From: Synechococcus sp. HK05
GTDB taxonomy: Bacteria > Cyanobacteriota > Cyanobacteriia > PCC-6307 > Cyanobiaceae
DNA length: 64,000 bases
Assembly: GCF_019104765.1 (NCBI RefSeq)
Contig: NZ_JAHRXJ010000011.1
Span: 124,001-188,000 of the forward strand
Direction of reading: 5' to 3'
Part shown: positions 19,373-31,496 of the stretch, in pieces
Numbering within the stretch: the stretch's first letter is position 1
Layout of the letters: the number at the start of each line of letters is the position of its first letter
Notes under the pieces: generated by a model
The model's input: the letters and a program-made list of their open reading frames with translations, nothing else
What the model was told of the DNA's origin: nothing
Databases searched by the model: none
Program-made: the position numbers and the translations under genes

Positions 19373-20116
19373 ATGCCCCACGCCCTCCCCGAAGCCCGCG
19401 TCTGCCAGTTGCAGCAGCTGCTCACGCGTTTGGGGCTCGAAGCCGATGCCGCCCCCTTCCAGCACGCCGATGGAGCGGGCCTAGCAGCCCTGGATGAAGC
19501 GTTAACGCACACCTCAGCGGGCCTGGCACGCAACCACGAACAGCTGGAATTCCTGGGGGATGCAGTGCTGCGCCTGGCCGCCAGCGAATACATCGAACGC
19601 CACCACGCCGCTCTGGCGGTGGGGGAGCGCTCGGCGCTGCGCTCCCATCTGGTGAGTGATCGCTGGCTGGCAGAGGTGGGGCAGAGCGCTGGCATCAGCG
19701 AGGCTCTGCGCATCGGCAGCAAGGCCGGCGGTGACACCACCGCAGCAGCCACCTTGCGAGCCGAGGCCACCGAAGCGCTGATTGGCGCGCTGTACAAGGC
19801 CTGCGGTTCCCTGGAGCCAATTCACCGCTGGCTTACACCCATCTGGGAGCGCACCAGCCAGGCGGTGCTGAGCGATCCCCATCGAGGCAACAGCAAATCA
19901 GCCCTCCAGGAGTGGAGCCAGGCCAAGGGCCTGGGGTTGCCGAGATACCACACGGAAGAGCGCAGCCAAAGCCATGGTGATCCAGAACGCTTCCAATGCC
20001 GCGTGAACCTTGATGGCTGGGTGTCAGCGGAAGGAAGGGGTCGGTCGAGGCGAGAGGCCGAGCAGCAGGCTGCCCGCGCAGCACTGCAGGCGCTCAAGCC
20101 TGCTCGAGGATCTTGA
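19373..20116 (+). CDS. rnc: Ribonuclease III
   Basis: 247 residues with the RNase III signature [15 protein letters not shown] near residue 58, an upstream LDEALTHTS, and a C-terminal double-stranded-RNA-binding domain ([21 protein letters not shown], then [16 protein letters not shown]). It processes rRNA precursors and structured mRNAs. It begins 6 bases after the DUF2079 gene. The 3' end overlaps ndhS on the other strand by 23 bases. Confidence 0.93.
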   Translation: MPHALPEARVCQLQQLLTRLGLEADAAPFQHADGAGLAALDEALTHTSAGLARNHEQLEFLGDAVLRLAASEYIERHHAALAVGERSALRSHLVSDRWLAEVGQSAGISEALRIGSKAGGDTTAAATLRAEATEALIGALYKACGSLEPIHRWLTPIWERTSQAVLSDPHRGNSKSALQEWSQAKGLGLPRYHTEERSQSHGDPERFQCRVNLDGWVSAEGRGRSRREAEQQAARAALQALKPARGS

Positions 20117-20276
20117 GCGGCATGGTCACCAGCTTGTCCCAGTTGCCGCCTTCAAACAGCACGGCGGCATTGCGGCCACTGATGCGCTGCACGAAGCCCT
20201 GGTAGCCGTTGTAAATCGACGTGGCATCGCGCACCACCACGGTGGAGCCCGGCAGGATCGGCAGGGAATCAGCCAT
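20094..20276 (-). CDS. ndhS: NDH-1 subunit S (DUF3252, SH3-like)
   Basis: 60 residues. It matches the small SH3-like cyanobacterial Ndh[22 protein letters not shown], then [19 protein letters not shown]. NdhS forms part of the ferredoxin-docking site of the photosynthetic NDH-1 complex in cyclic electron flow. Shorter than Synechocystis NdhS but typical of picocyanobacterial copies. Convergent with rnc, overlapping 23 bases. Confidence 0.82.
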   Translation of the reverse strand: MADSLPILPGSTVVVRDATSIYNGYQGFVQRISGRNAAVLFEGGNWDKLVTMPLKILEQA

Positions 20277-20330
20277 GGGTGCGGCACGGGTGCGGGGCCA
20301 TTATCGAGGCTGACGGTGCGGCATGGGCCT

Positions 20331-20966
20331 ATGGCCGAGGAGCAAGAGCTGCTGGTGGTTGGTCGCGTGGTGGCCGCCCAAGGGCTGCGGGGCGAACTGC
20401 GCGTGAATCCCCTCAGCGACTTCCCCGAACGCTTCACCCGCCCCGGTGTCCGCTGGCTGCGCCCTGTACAGGGGCGACGCAACGAAACGGCCGTGTCCAC
20501 GCAGGTGGAGCTGCTGAGCGGCCGTCAGCTTCCGGGGAAGGAGCTGTTTGTGATTCGCCTCGAGGGGGTGAACGACCGCAGCAGCGCGGAGGTCCTGGTG
20601 GGCCAGGAGCTGTTGGTGCCGGCAGCGGATCGCCCCAAGCTGGCCCGCGGCGAATTCCACCTGCTGGATCTGGTGGGCCTGGAGGTGCGGCTCCTGGAGG
20701 CCACAGATGCCACCAGCGGCCAGCCATCCGGGCGTTGCATCGGCACCGTGAAAGACCTGATCCACGCCGGCAACGATCTGCTGGAGGTGGAGCCGTGCGG
20801 CGATGGTGCGCCGCTGTGGATTCCTTTTGTGGAAGCGATCGTGCCTGTGGTGGAACTGGAGGCGGGCTGGATCGGGATCACCCCGCCGCCGGGCTTGCTG
20901 GAGCTGGGCGCCAACACCGGGCCTGATGCGGCTGATGCGACCGACTCCGACAGCGACCAGGGGTGA
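20331..20966 (+). CDS. rimM: Ribosome maturation factor RimM
   Basis: 211 residues from ATG 20331. The N-terminal RimM domain has [29 protein letters not shown]. The C-terminal PRC-barrel contains [13 protein letters not shown] and [22 protein letters not shown]. It assists 16S 3'-major-domain assembly on the 30S subunit. It is longer than usual (~170-180) because of insertions and an acidic tail ending [10 protein letters not shown]. The reading back to 20010 is antisense to ndhS and rejected. Confidence 0.92.
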   Translation: MAEEQELLVVGRVVAAQGLRGELRVNPLSDFPERFTRPGVRWLRPVQGRRNETAVSTQVELLSGRQLPGKELFVIRLEGVNDRSSAEVLVGQELLVPAADRPKLARGEFHLLDLVGLEVRLLEATDATSGQPSGRCIGTVKDLIHAGNDLLEVEPCGDGAPLWIPFVEAIVPVVELEAGWIGITPPPGLLELGANTGPDAADATDSDSDQG

Positions 20967-20983
20967 GATCAGGTCAGCTCCCT

Positions 20984-21026
20984 ACTGTCCGAAACAACGA
21001 ACAGTCCGTACAGAATTCTGGACAGT
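20984..21026. promoter_or_regulatory. Inverted-repeat cluster upstream of mannose-1-phosphate guanylyltransferase
   Basis: ACTGTCC (20984-20990) and GGACAGT (21020-21026) are exact inverted copies, with a further ACAGTCC at 21001-21007 between them. A perfect 10-base palindrome, CAGAATTCTG (21011-21020), abuts the right arm. This sits in the 141-base gap before the 21,108 gene. It could be an operator or part of a rimM terminator, but no T-run follows. The regulator is unknown. Confidence 0.4.
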
Positions 21027-21107
21027 GCGGGAGATGCCTTGGCTGTCAACCGGCCTTGGGTTGGAATAGCGGCACGCACAGACGCCGCCGCTGCGCCCAG
21101 CCCGCCC

Positions 21108-22580
21108 ATGACCGCACTCGTTCCTGTGATCCTCTGCGGCGGCACCGGCACCCGGCTCTGGCCCCTTTCGCGCGCCACCTATCCCAAGCAGTACTGGGCG
21201 CTAGCGGGCGAGGGCGACGAAACATTGCTGCAGCAGACCCATCAACGGCTTGAGGGCATTGCCGCTCTACAGCCACCGCTGCTGATCTGCAATGAAGACC
21301 ACCGCTTCATCGTGGCCGAACAGATGCGCCAGATCGGCGTGGAGCCGGCCGCGATCCTGCTGGAGCCGATGGGCCGCAACACCGCGCCGGCGGTAGCGGT
21401 GGCAGCCCTGCAGGCCACCACCCACGGCGACGACCCTCTGCTGCTGGTGCTCGCCGCCGACCACGTGATTCAGAACGCCGCCGGCTTCCGCGCGGCGGTG
21501 GAAGCGGGGATGGCTGCCGCAGAAGCCGGCCAGCTGGTGACCTTCGGCATCGTGCCCACCGCCCCGGAAACGGGCTACGGCTACATCGAGGCCGCCGAAC
21601 CACTCCACACAGCCGACAACGGCAATCCGGCGCCTCTGCAACCGGTGCCGATCGCCCGCTTCGTGGAGAAGCCCGACCGCGCCACCGCCGAACAGTTCTT
21701 GGCCAGCGGCCGCTTCACCTGGAACAGCGGCATGTTCCTGTTCAAGGCCAGCGCGATCCTGGCGGAACTGGAGCGGCTGGCACCGGAGGTGGTGAGCGCC
21801 TGCCGATCCGCTCTCGAGCACGACAGCGAAGACCTCGATTTCCTGCGGCTCGAGCGCGAAGCCTTCGCCGCCTGCCCAAATGTGGCCATCGATGTGGCCG
21901 TGATGGAGCGCACCGACCGCGGCGCCGTGCTGCCGCTCAACGCCGGCTGGAGCGATGTGGGCAGCTGGAGTGCCCTCTGGGAAACCGCGGAACAGGACGC
22001 CGACGGCAACGTGCTGCGCGGCCGCGTGATCTCCGAAGCCAGCAGCAACTGCTACCTGCGCAGCGAACACCGCCTGGTGGTGGGCCTGGGCGTGGACAAC
22101 CTGGTGGTGGTGGAAACCGACGACGTGGTGCTCGTCGCCCATCGCGACCGCGCCCAGGACGTGAAGACGATCGTGGGGCTACTGGAACGGGAAGGCGCCC
22201 GCGAGAGCAAGGCCCATCGCCGCATTTACCGCCCCTGGGGCAGCTACGACGGCATTACCGAGGGCGAGCGCTGGCAGGTGAAAAAGATCGTGGTGAACCC
22301 CGGTGCCAGCCTCTCGCTGCAAATGCACCACCACCGCGCCGAACACTGGATCGTGGTGAGCGGAACCGCGCTGGTGGAAAAAGATGGCGTGGAAGAACTG
22401 ATCGGTGAAAACCAGAGCACCTACATCCCTTTGGGCTGCAAGCACCGCCTCTCCAACCCGGGGCGGATCCCTGTGGAACTGATCGAGGTGCAGAGCGGCC
22501 CCTATCTCGGCGAAGACGACATCCGCCGCTTCGACGACCGCTACGGCCGCAGCGATTCGGCACGCCAATATGCGCACTAA
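21108..22580 (+). CDS. Mannose-1-phosphate guanylyltransferase / mannose-6-phosphate isomerase (type II)
   Basis: 490 residues starting MTALVPVILCGGTGTRLWPLSR, the nucleotidyltransferase P-loop. The GT-A core continues with LLEPMGRNTAPAVAVAAL and FVEKPD. A C-terminal cupin of PMI type follows (RPWGSYDGI, SLQMHHHRAEHWIVVSGTA, YIPLGCKHRLSNPG). The enzyme makes GDP-mannose from mannose-1-P, and the cupin may also isomerise fructose-6-P to mannose-6-P. Products feed LPS and other surface glycans. Confidence 0.93.
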   Translation: MTALVPVILCGGTGTRLWPLSRATYPKQYWALAGEGDETLLQQTHQRLEGIAALQPPLLICNEDHRFIVAEQMRQIGVEPAAILLEPMGRNTAPAVAVAALQATTHGDDPLLLVLAADHVIQNAAGFRAAVEAGMAAAEAGQLVTFGIVPTAPETGYGYIEAAEPLHTADNGNPAPLQPVPIARFVEKPDRATAEQFLASGRFTWNSGMFLFKASAILAELERLAPEVVSACRSALEHDSEDLDFLRLEREAFAACPNVAIDVAVMERTDRGAVLPLNAGWSDVGSWSALWETAEQDADGNVLRGRVISEASSNCYLRSEHRLVVGLGVDNLVVVETDDVVLVAHRDRAQDVKTIVGLLEREGARESKAHRRIYRPWGSYDGITEGERWQVKKIVVNPGASLSLQMHHHRAEHWIVVSGTALVEKDGVEELIGENQSTYIPLGCKHRLSNPGRIPVELIEVQSGPYLGEDDIRRFDDRYGRSDSARQYAH

Positions 22581-22588
22581 AATGCGCA
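22571..22588. promoter_or_regulatory. Palindromic candidate operator of the VapBC pair
   Basis: Two copies of the self-complementary hexamer TGCGCA (22571-22576 and 22583-22588), separated by CTAAAA, lie 18 bases before the antitoxin ATG. The left copy overlaps the stop of the upstream gene. VapB-type antitoxins commonly autoregulate by binding such paired palindromes; the assignment here is by position and symmetry only. Confidence 0.45.
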
Positions 22589-22606
22589 CACGTGCGATCG
22601 AACGTG

Positions 22607-22846
22607 ATGAGGACCACGCTAGAGCTACCGGACCCCTTGTTTGCGCGCCTGAAGGCGAGGGCAGCCACTGAGCGCCTCACCCTCAAACAGCTGCTGCGCC
22701 ACTTTGTGGAACAAGGACTGAATGACCGCGCGGCAAAGCCCAGCGAGCGGCGTTCTCGAGCTACGTTGCCCCAGATACAAGGCCCCCTCCCGATCGCGGC
22801 GGACAAGCTCAGCAACGCAGGCCTGTTCGAACTCCTGGACTCGTGA
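22607..22846 (+). CDS. VapB-like antitoxin
   Basis: 79 residues (MRTTLELPDPLFARLK...). The N-terminal beta strand and helices resemble ribbon-helix-helix/VapB DNA-binding domains (TLELPDPLFARLKARAA, LTLKQLLRHFVEQGL). The C-terminal half would wrap the toxin. A GTG at 22592 could add five residues. Its stop overlaps the toxin's GTG start by 4 bases, the usual toxin-antitoxin coupling. Confidence 0.7.
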   Translation: MRTTLELPDPLFARLKARAATERLTLKQLLRHFVEQGLNDRAAKPSERRSRATLPQIQGPLPIAADKLSNAGLFELLDS

Positions 22847-23277
22847 ACAGGGCAGTCGATCTACCAGATCTCAATGTCTGGCTGGCGTTGGCCTGCTCAC
22901 AGCACAGCCATCACCAAGAGGCCGTGCGCTACTGGGAGCAACTGGCTTCCCCACAGGTTGTGTTCTGCACGGTCACGGCGTTGGGACTTGTGCGCTTGGT
23001 GTGCCAACCCAAGGTGATGGGCTCAGCCGCCATGACCGCGGCTGCAGCCTCAAAGCTCCTGGAGGCCTTTTGCAGGCAACCAGGTGTTGAGCTCGCTGTG
23101 ACCGAGCAGAGTGAGTGGGAGGTGTTTCACCAGTTACTGCGCACTGGCGATCTACCCGCTCGGCTGTGCACCGATGCCTACTTGGCGGGGCTCGCGATCA
23201 GCGAGGGCTGGCGACTGGTGAGTTTTGATCGGGATTTCGAACGCTTCGCACCGCTGGATTGGTTGCGCTTGGGTTAG
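22843..23277 (+). CDS. PIN-domain ribonuclease toxin (VapC-like)
   Basis: 144 residues. The PIN acidic residues are visible: DLPDLNVWLAL (first Asp), a Glu/Asp in the middle, LCTDAYLAGLA and the late VSFDRDFERF. VapC toxins cleave tRNA or rRNA and are neutralised by the upstream antitoxin. The GTG start overlaps the antitoxin stop. It converges on glmS with a 13-base gap. The pair sits in ordinary backbone DNA and is not associated with a mobile element. Confidence 0.78.
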   Translation: MNRAVDLPDLNVWLALACSQHSHHQEAVRYWEQLASPQVVFCTVTALGLVRLVCQPKVMGSAAMTAAAASKLLEAFCRQPGVELAVTEQSEWEVFHQLLRTGDLPARLCTDAYLAGLAISEGWRLVSFDRDFERFAPLDWLRLG

Positions 23278-23290
23278 ACGCCTTTCGCCC

Positions 23291-25183
<1,893 letters not shown>

Positions 25184-25199
25184 ACCGCCTGATGCCTAC

Positions 25200-25226
25200 A
25201 AAAAAAGCCCGGCTTGGGCCGGGCTT
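25200..25226 (-). terminator. Rho-independent terminator of psaC
   Basis: A perfect 9-bp stem, AAGCCCGGC/GCCGGGCTT with TTGG loop (25205-25226), is followed on the minus strand by a run of U residues (plus-strand A-run 25200-25206). It ends 16 bases before the glmS start codon. Confidence 0.88.
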
Positions 25227-25246
25227 GAGCTTATGGGAGCCGAAAC

Positions 25247-25561
<315 letters not shown>

Positions 25562-25621
25562 TCATACGTCTAAGGGCGGTTTCAGGTGGCCCCGTAGGAT
25601 GCGGCGTCCGCCACACCGGCC

Positions 25622-25864
25622 ATGTCCCAGGAAGCGATCTTCGAGAAAGTCCGCTCGATCGTTGTCGAGCAGCTGAGCGTCGACGCCGGCGAAGTGAAGC
25701 CTGAATCCAACTTCCAGAACGATCTGGGCGCTGACTCGCTCGATACCGTCGAGCTGGTGATGGCGCTGGAAGAAGCCTTCGACATCGAAATCCCCGACGA
25801 GGCTGCTGAAGGCATCGCCACCGTGGGCGACGCCGTGAAGTACATCCAGGACAAGCAGGCCTGA
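25622..25864 (+). CDS. acpP: Acyl carrier protein
   Basis: 80 residues, acidic, with the phosphopantetheine serine in [17 protein letters not shown]. It carries acyl chains in fatty-acid synthesis. It is followed after 11 bases by fabF, a classic acpP-fabF operon, and then tkt. Confidence 0.97.
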   Translation: MSQEAIFEKVRSIVVEQLSVDAGEVKPESNFQNDLGADSLDTVELVMALEEAFDIEIPDEAAEGIATVGDAVKYIQDKQA

Positions 25865-25875
25865 GGAACTGATTG

Positions 25876-27123
25876 ATGGTGGAGGGACTCCGCCGCGTCG
25901 TCGTCACCGGTCTCGGCGCGGTCACACCGATCGGCAACACCGTTGCTTCCTATTGGGAAGGCTTGAGCACAGGGCGCAATGGGGTGGCCGGGATCACCCT
26001 GTTCGACCCCTCCGCTCACGCCTGCCGTTTTGCCGCTGAGGTGAAGGATTTCGATCCCTCCGCCTACATCGAGCCCAAGGAGGCCAAGCGCTGGGACCGG
26101 TTCTGCCAGTTCGGCGTCGTGGCCGCCAAGCAGGCCGTGGCCCAGGCCGGCCTCACGATCGATGACAGCAATGCCCATCGCGTCGGCACAGCGATCGGTT
26201 CCGGCGTGGGCGGTCTGCTGATGATGGAAACCCAGGCCCATGTGCTGGCCGACAAGGGGCCATCGCGGGTGAGCCCGTTCACCGTGCCGATGATGATTCC
26301 GAACATGGCCACTGGCCTGACGGCCATCGCCATCGGCGCCAAGGGCCCCAGCACGGCTGTCGCCACGGCTTGTGCCGCGGGCTCCAACGCCATTGGCGAT
26401 GCGTTCCGCCTGATTCAGCTGGGCCATGCCGACGCCATGATCTGCGGTGGCGCCGAATCGGCCATCACACCTCTGGGGGTGGCCGGCTTTGCCAGCGCCA
26501 AGGCCCTGTCGTTCCGCAACGACGACCCCGCCACCGCCAGCCGCCCCTTTGATGCCGAGCGCGATGGCTTTGTGATCGGCGAAGGCGCCGGTGTGCTGGT
26601 GCTCGAAAGCCTGGAGCACGCACAGGCCCGCGGCGCCGAGATCCTGGCGGAGATCGTGGGCTACGGCATGACTTGCGACGCCCACCACATCACCTCCCCC
26701 TCACCTGGTGGCGTGGGCGGGGCCGAAGCGATGCGCCTGGCGCTGCGCGATGCGCGCCTTGATGCGGATGCGGTGGATTACGTGAATGCCCATGGCACCA
26801 GCACCCCCGCCAACGACCTCAACGAAACCTCAGCGATCAAAGCCTCCCTCGGCAAACGAGCGCTGCAGATTCCAGTGAGCTCCACCAAGTCGATGACCGG
26901 CCACCTGCTAGGCGGCAGCGGCGGCATTGAAGCCGTGGCCGCTGTGCTCGCGATGGAACACAGCCTGGTGCCGCCTACGATCAACTATCAAAATCCGGAT
27001 CCTGCATGTGATCTGGATGTCGTTCCCAATCAAGCCCGGGAACAGAAACTGGATGTGGTGCTGTCCAACTCCTTTGGATTCGGCGGCCACAACGTCTGTC
27101 TGGCGTTCCGCCGGATGAACTGA
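25876..27123 (+). CDS. fabF: 3-oxoacyl-ACP synthase II (KAS II)
   Basis: 415 residues starting [20 protein letters not shown]. The Cys-His-His triad lies in [29 protein letters not shown] and [13 protein letters not shown]. It elongates acyl-ACP with malonyl-ACP. The ATG at 25876 is preferred over an in-frame TTG three bases earlier. Confidence 0.96.
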   Translation: MVEGLRRVVVTGLGAVTPIGNTVASYWEGLSTGRNGVAGITLFDPSAHACRFAAEVKDFDPSAYIEPKEAKRWDRFCQFGVVAAKQAVAQAGLTIDDSNAHRVGTAIGSGVGGLLMMETQAHVLADKGPSRVSPFTVPMMIPNMATGLTAIAIGAKGPSTAVATACAAGSNAIGDAFRLIQLGHADAMICGGAESAITPLGVAGFASAKALSFRNDDPATASRPFDAERDGFVIGEGAGVLVLESLEHAQARGAEILAEIVGYGMTCDAHHITSPSPGGVGGAEAMRLALRDARLDADAVDYVNAHGTSTPANDLNETSAIKASLGKRALQIPVSSTKSMTGHLLGGSGGIEAVAAVLAMEHSLVPPTINYQNPDPACDLDVVPNQAREQKLDVVLSNSFGFGGHNVCLAFRRMN

Positions 27124-27182
27124 CTCCCCAGTTCACCGCGGTTTTTTCCGCTCCTCACACCTTCTCCTTACCCGTAAGCCCC

Positions 27183-29198
27183 ATGGTCGCCGCACCCGTC
27201 GCTGGAACTCAGTCCGTCGACTCCCTCTGCATCAACAGCATCCGCTTCCTGGCGGTCGACGCGATCAACAAGAGCAACTCGGGCCACCCGGGCCTGCCGA
27301 TGGGTTGCGCGCCCATGGCCTACACGCTTTGGGACAAGTTCCTCAAGCACAACCCCAAGAATCCCAAGTGGTTCAACCGCGACCGCTTCGTGCTCTCGGC
27401 CGGTCACGGCTGCATGCTGCTCTACGCGCTGCTGCACCTCACCGGCTACGACTCGGTGACCATCGACGACATTAAGCAGTTCCGTCAGTGGGGCTCCAAG
27501 ACTCCCGGTCACCCCGAGACCTTCGAAACCGCCGGTGTGGAAGTGACCACCGGTCCTCTGGGTCAGGGCATCGCCAACGCTGTGGGTCTGGCCATGGCCG
27601 AAGCCCATCTGGCTGCCAGGTTCAACAAGCCCGATTGCACGCTCGTTGATCACACCACCTACGTGATCATGGGCGACGGCTGCCACCAGGAAGGGGTGAG
27701 CGGTGAAGCCGCCTCCCTGGCCGGCCACCTGGGCTTGGGCAAGCTGATCGCGCTGTACGACGACAACCACATCACCATCGACGGAAACACCAACGTTTCC
27801 TTCACCGAGGATGTGCTCAAGCGCTACGAGGCCTACGGCTGGCACACCATCCACGTGCAGGACGGCAACACCGACCTGGCCGGTATTGCCCGCGCCATTG
27901 AGGAAGCCAAGAGCGTCACCGATCGCCCGTCGATGATCAAGGTGACCACCACCATCGGCTACGGCTCCCCCAACAAAGCCAACACCGCCGGTGTGCACGG
28001 TGCTGCCCTGGGCGCTGATGAAGCCGCCCTCACCCGCAAGAACCTGGGTTGGGAGTACGGCGAATTCGAAGTGCCACAGGCTTCTTACGACCAGTGGCGC
28101 CAGGCGATCGAGCGTGGTGCTGCCGCCGAAGCCGCCTGGAACGCCACCCTGGCCGACTACCGCGCCAAGTACCCCACCGAAGCCGCTCAGTTCGAGCGTC
28201 AGCTGCGTGGTGAACTGCCCCAGGGCTGGGATGCCAACCTCCCCAGCTACAGCGCCGACGACAAAGGCCTGGCCACCCGCCAGCACTCCTACAACTGCCT
28301 CAACGCCATCGGCCCCAACCTGCCGGAGCTGATCGGTGGTTCCGCTGACCTCACCCACTCCAACCTCACCGACATCAAGGGCGAGGGTGGTTTCCAGAAG
28401 GGCGCCGAAGCCAACCGCTATCTGCACTTCGGTGTGCGCGAGCACGCCATGGGCTCGATCCTCAACGGCCTCGCTTATCACGGCAGCGGCCTGGTGCCCT
28501 ACGGCGGCACCTTCGCTGTGTTTGCCGGCTACATGCTGGGTGCCATGCGCCTCTCGGCCCTGAGCGAGCTGGGTGTGATCTATGTGCTCACCCACGACTC
28601 CATCGGTCTGGGTGAAGACGGCCCCACCCACCAGCCGATCGAAACCCTGGCCAGCCTGCGCTCGATCCCCAACATGCTGGTGATGCGCCCCGGCGATGGC
28701 AATGAAACCAGTGGTGCCTACAAGGTGGCCGTGGCCAACCGTCACCGCCCCACCGTGCTGTTCCTCAGCCGTCAGGCGATGGCCAACCAGGCCAACTCCA
28801 ATGCCGATCACGTGGCCAAGGGTGGTTACATCCTCGAAGACAGCAACGGTGCGCCCGATCTGATCCTGATCGGCACCGGCACCGAGCTCGACCTCTGCGT
28901 GAAGGCCGCCGCCCAGCTGCGCGCTGAAGGCAAGAACGTGCGCGTGGTGTCGATGCCCTGTGTGGAGCTGTTCGAAGAGCAGGACGCCGCCTACCGCGAG
29001 AGCGTGCTGCCCGCCGCCTGCCGCAAGCGCCTGGTGGTGGAAGCCTCCAGCAGCTTCGGCTGGCACAAGTACACCGGCTTCGAAGGCGACACCGTGTCGA
29101 TCGATCGCTTCGGTGCTTCCGCTCCTGGCCCGCTGCTCATGGAGAAGTTCGGCTTCACCGTGGACAACGTGGTGGCGAAAGCAAAAGCCCTGAAGTGA
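27183..29198 (+). CDS. tkt: Transketolase
   Basis: 671 residues. The ThDP domain shows [36 protein letters not shown] and [20 protein letters not shown]; the pyrimidine domain shows [16 protein letters not shown] and [18 protein letters not shown]. It acts in the Calvin cycle and pentose-phosphate pathway, and it supplies xylulose-5-P, a substrate of the phosphoketolase encoded here. A long opposite-strand open frame (27168-29066) is a codon-bias shadow. This gene is the left boundary of the accessory island. Confidence 0.97.
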   Translation: MVAAPVAGTQSVDSLCINSIRFLAVDAINKSNSGHPGLPMGCAPMAYTLWDKFLKHNPKNPKWFNRDRFVLSAGHGCMLLYALLHLTGYDSVTIDDIKQFRQWGSKTPGHPETFETAGVEVTTGPLGQGIANAVGLAMAEAHLAARFNKPDCTLVDHTTYVIMGDGCHQEGVSGEAASLAGHLGLGKLIALYDDNHITIDGNTNVSFTEDVLKRYEAYGWHTIHVQDGNTDLAGIARAIEEAKSVTDRPSMIKVTTTIGYGSPNKANTAGVHGAALGADEAALTRKNLGWEYGEFEVPQASYDQWRQAIERGAAAEAAWNATLADYRAKYPTEAAQFERQLRGELPQGWDANLPSYSADDKGLATRQHSYNCLNAIGPNLPELIGGSADLTHSNLTDIKGEGGFQKGAEANRYLHFGVREHAMGSILNGLAYHGSGLVPYGGTFAVFAGYMLGAMRLSALSELGVIYVLTHDSIGLGEDGPTHQPIETLASLRSIPNMLVMRPGDGNETSGAYKVAVANRHRPTVLFLSRQAMANQANSNADHVAKGGYILEDSNGAPDLILIGTGTELDLCVKAAAQLRAEGKNVRVVSMPCVELFEEQDAAYRESVLPAACRKRLVVEASSSFGWHKYTGFEGDTVSIDRFGASAPGPLLMEKFGFTVDNVVAKAKALK

Positions 29199-29236
29199 GG
29201 TTGAAATTCCAGGAGTAGCCCTTCGAAAGACGTCAG

Positions 29237-29266
29237 AAAGCCTTTGCCGCTCAGCATAGGCTTTTT
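29237..29266 (+). terminator. Rho-independent terminator of tkt
   Basis: AAAGCCT (29237-29243) pairs with AGGCTTT (29258-29264) and is followed by further T residues. It lies 39 bases after the tkt stop and separates backbone transcription from the island. Confidence 0.7.
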
Positions 29267-30132
29267 AAAACGCACAGAAGAGGACTAAGCAGGAAAAGAA
29301 GCCTTGCAGAGCGAAAGAAAAAGACGATGCGTCAGCAGAAAAGACATACATATGAAAATTTCCTTAGGCACCAAGGAGAAACCAACTTCACAAAGGCATA
29401 GACAGAATAAACGAAAAGGCAGACTGGGCTAGAAGTAAATCAGGAAAAGGAACAGTAGATACAATCTAACGCCTGAGGCGATCCAAAAGATAAGCGAAGA
29501 AAAAAACAGCCCTGGGACATAGGAATGTGGATAGTGGAAATAACCCTAGATTTGGGCAAGAGAATACGAAAGGCTACAGCGGGAGCCTTTACTGGAGCGC
29601 GAGAAATGCTGGAAGAGGCGAGATTGCGAGATTATGTAAGTGGAAGCAATTAAACAGCGTGCGCGAGAGGGATTGGGGCAAGGAGTATGAATTGCTTCAG
29701 CTGCATGACTCGGTAGATGCATAATGAGATGGCCTACATTGCTTCAATCAGCAATAAGTACTTTGAGAGATGCGTATTGGGGAGAGGCTAGACAGGCTCG
29801 AATATATACATAAACGGAGGACGCTCTTAAGGTTGCTGAAATCAGCGGTCTGTAGCAGGCTATGTCATACGTAGGAGGACTTAAGAGGGAATACAGACAG
29901 GGACGCGAAGATAAGCGAAGGGATGAGATAGTCACTACACAAGAAGTATAGAGGGCCAAGGAGAGATCACGGAGGCAAGACTCAAGATATTGAGGTGAGG
30001 GCTGTGGAAGGGGTGCTGGGGGGGGATATGGGGTGAGACAAAGGAGTCAGCAGGACGTTAGATTCACGATGCTGAGAAGGGAAAGAAATATTGCTCTGAA
30101 GACAATGCCGCTAAAACGAAACGATACCAGAT
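29267..30132. other. Gene-less purine-rich DNA at the left end of the island
   Basis: This 866-base stretch has no frame I would call a gene. The + strand is strongly purine-rich; the row 29,281-29,340 is 45/60 A+G by hand count. Short open frames (for example 29527-29724 +, 29744-29959 -) have no family-like sequence. An 8-base G-run lies near 30,018. There are no obvious repeats, tRNA or att-like duplication. It could be decayed coding DNA or untranslated sequence shaped by strand bias. Confidence 0.6.
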
Positions 30133-31443
30133 TTAAGAGGTATGCAGCTGGTTGGAAATAGAGGCAAGGAGAGGCTTGCCGTCAGATGTCAGTTGGAGAG
30201 CTTTTCTGAGCATTGAAATGGCAGACAAGGCACGAGGAACATGGGTTGGACATCCGAAACTTTCGAGGTAAGCCAACAGAGAGAGCCTAAGTTCATAGAC
30301 CGTTCCAACAAGTGAACGGAGAAACCTGTCAAATATTTGATCACCAACATAATTACCACTCACAAGAGAAAGCAGCATGCGGTCAATGGCCCGGTATATA
30401 TACCGAGCTTCTGTCAGATACGAAGGGCGACAGTTTTGGTCCCCGAGGGGCTGAATAACGGAGATAGATTTGAACAACTTAGCAGCCTCCGAAAGAAGCC
30501 TATCGAGGGTAGGCGCAGTAACGGAACGGAAGACTCTGTCTGTGTCGCTGGCTAAGGCTTCTGCGTATCCGAACATAACCAGTTCAAAAGACCTGGCGCA
30601 GGGTATTTGAGATAAATAGCAGAAGTGGCTGACATGAAAAAAGGGAGACAGGCCACGATCAGTACGATGTGAGACGAGCCATGAGATGTTGCCTCCCTTT
30701 TCGGATCTGCTCAGGCGGTTGTCATAGTCATGAGAATCTCTTTGGATTACAGGAACATTAAGGATACCGTAGGACACGGAATGCTCAGAATGAAATTGAA
30801 GTTGCTGATAGACAAGCGAATAGACATACTCTGGATAGTGATAGGAGAGAATTGTCGCTAAGACGTCACGTCTATAAATATGGCTGCCAATATAAGCGGC
30901 CCAGTCGAGTGGTCCCAAGGCATTGAGAATAGAGGAATAAGACGAACGAGCAATAGAAGATGGATTGGAAATGGCATTGAAGAGATTACTGGCACTATTT
31001 AGATGCGCAGAGTTAGTAGTAAAGAGGCTTGGGGCTTTCAGAATATCCCCTGAAGAGCTATATCCAATATTAGATGCACCGATTGCAAGGACGTCAAAGC
31101 CTGAATGCCTCATGGCTTCAACAACACGCGCTAAGAGCTTTAGGTCGACGAAGTCAGTTTCACCGAGGATGAGGATGTAGTCGCCAAGCCCATTGATAAC
31201 AAGCTTGATTCTTGATAAGTTCTCTTCGCAGCTGAGAAGATACCGATCAGATCTAACGCAGTTAATGCGTACTCGATCATTAGGATTCGCAGTGAAATCA
31301 TGCATAGCGGGGTTATTAAGCAGAAATGTGCAATCGACAGTTACTGACGCATCATCAACAAGGATGAACTCTTGTAGTTGACGGTAAACAGGCGTATCTG
31401 CAGGGTTGCCAACGCAGGGAATAACAAGAGAAATATTCAGCAC
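30133..31443 (-). CDS. GT2-like protein of an unrecognised family (paralogue A)
   Basis: 436 residues. The N-terminus SLVIPC (residues 5-10) and the ILVDDASV stretch resemble the start of GT2 (GT-A fold) glycosyltransferases. Residues ~72-100 read CEENLSRI...ILILGETDFVD, and residues 177-192 read GPLDWAAYIGSHIYRR followed by VYQQL. All of these are matched in the protein at 49,559-50,902, so the two are homologues. A sugar-transfer role in surface glycan assembly is inferred from fold and context only. The gene is AT-rich and Ser/Leu-rich, because its coding strand is the pyrimidine-rich one. No close neighbour shares its strand. Confidence 0.65.
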   Translation of the reverse strand: MLNISLVIPCVGNPADTPVYRQLQEFILVDDASVTVDCTFLLNNPAMHDFTANPNDRVRINCVRSDRYLLSCEENLSRIKLVINGLGDYILILGETDFVDLKLLARVVEAMRHSGFDVLAIGASNIGYSSSGDILKAPSLFTTNSAHLNSASNLFNAISNPSSIARSSYSSILNALGPLDWAAYIGSHIYRRDVLATILSYHYPEYVYSLVYQQLQFHSEHSVSYGILNVPVIQRDSHDYDNRLSRSEKGGNISWLVSHRTDRGLSPFFHVSHFCYLSQIPCARSFELVMFGYAEALASDTDRVFRSVTAPTLDRLLSEAAKLFKSISVIQPLGDQNCRPSYLTEARYIYRAIDRMLLSLVSGNYVGDQIFDRFLRSLVGTVYELRLSLLAYLESFGCPTHVPRALSAISMLRKALQLTSDGKPLLASISNQLHTS

Positions 31444-31496
31444 TGGACTTAAGCGAAATTAAAGCAATCCTAGCAAAGGGAGGCATGGGTCATTAT

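Noticed and set aside
27168-29066. 632-codon open frame on the minus strand opposite tkt
   Set aside because: Its translation is Gly/Ala/Val/His/Gln-rich with no domain; it is the usual antisense shadow of a GC-rich, codon-biased gene with strong transketolase match on the other strand.
29527-29724. 65-codon + strand frame in the left island gap
   Set aside because: Short, no recognisable sequence, and no ribosome site or operon context.
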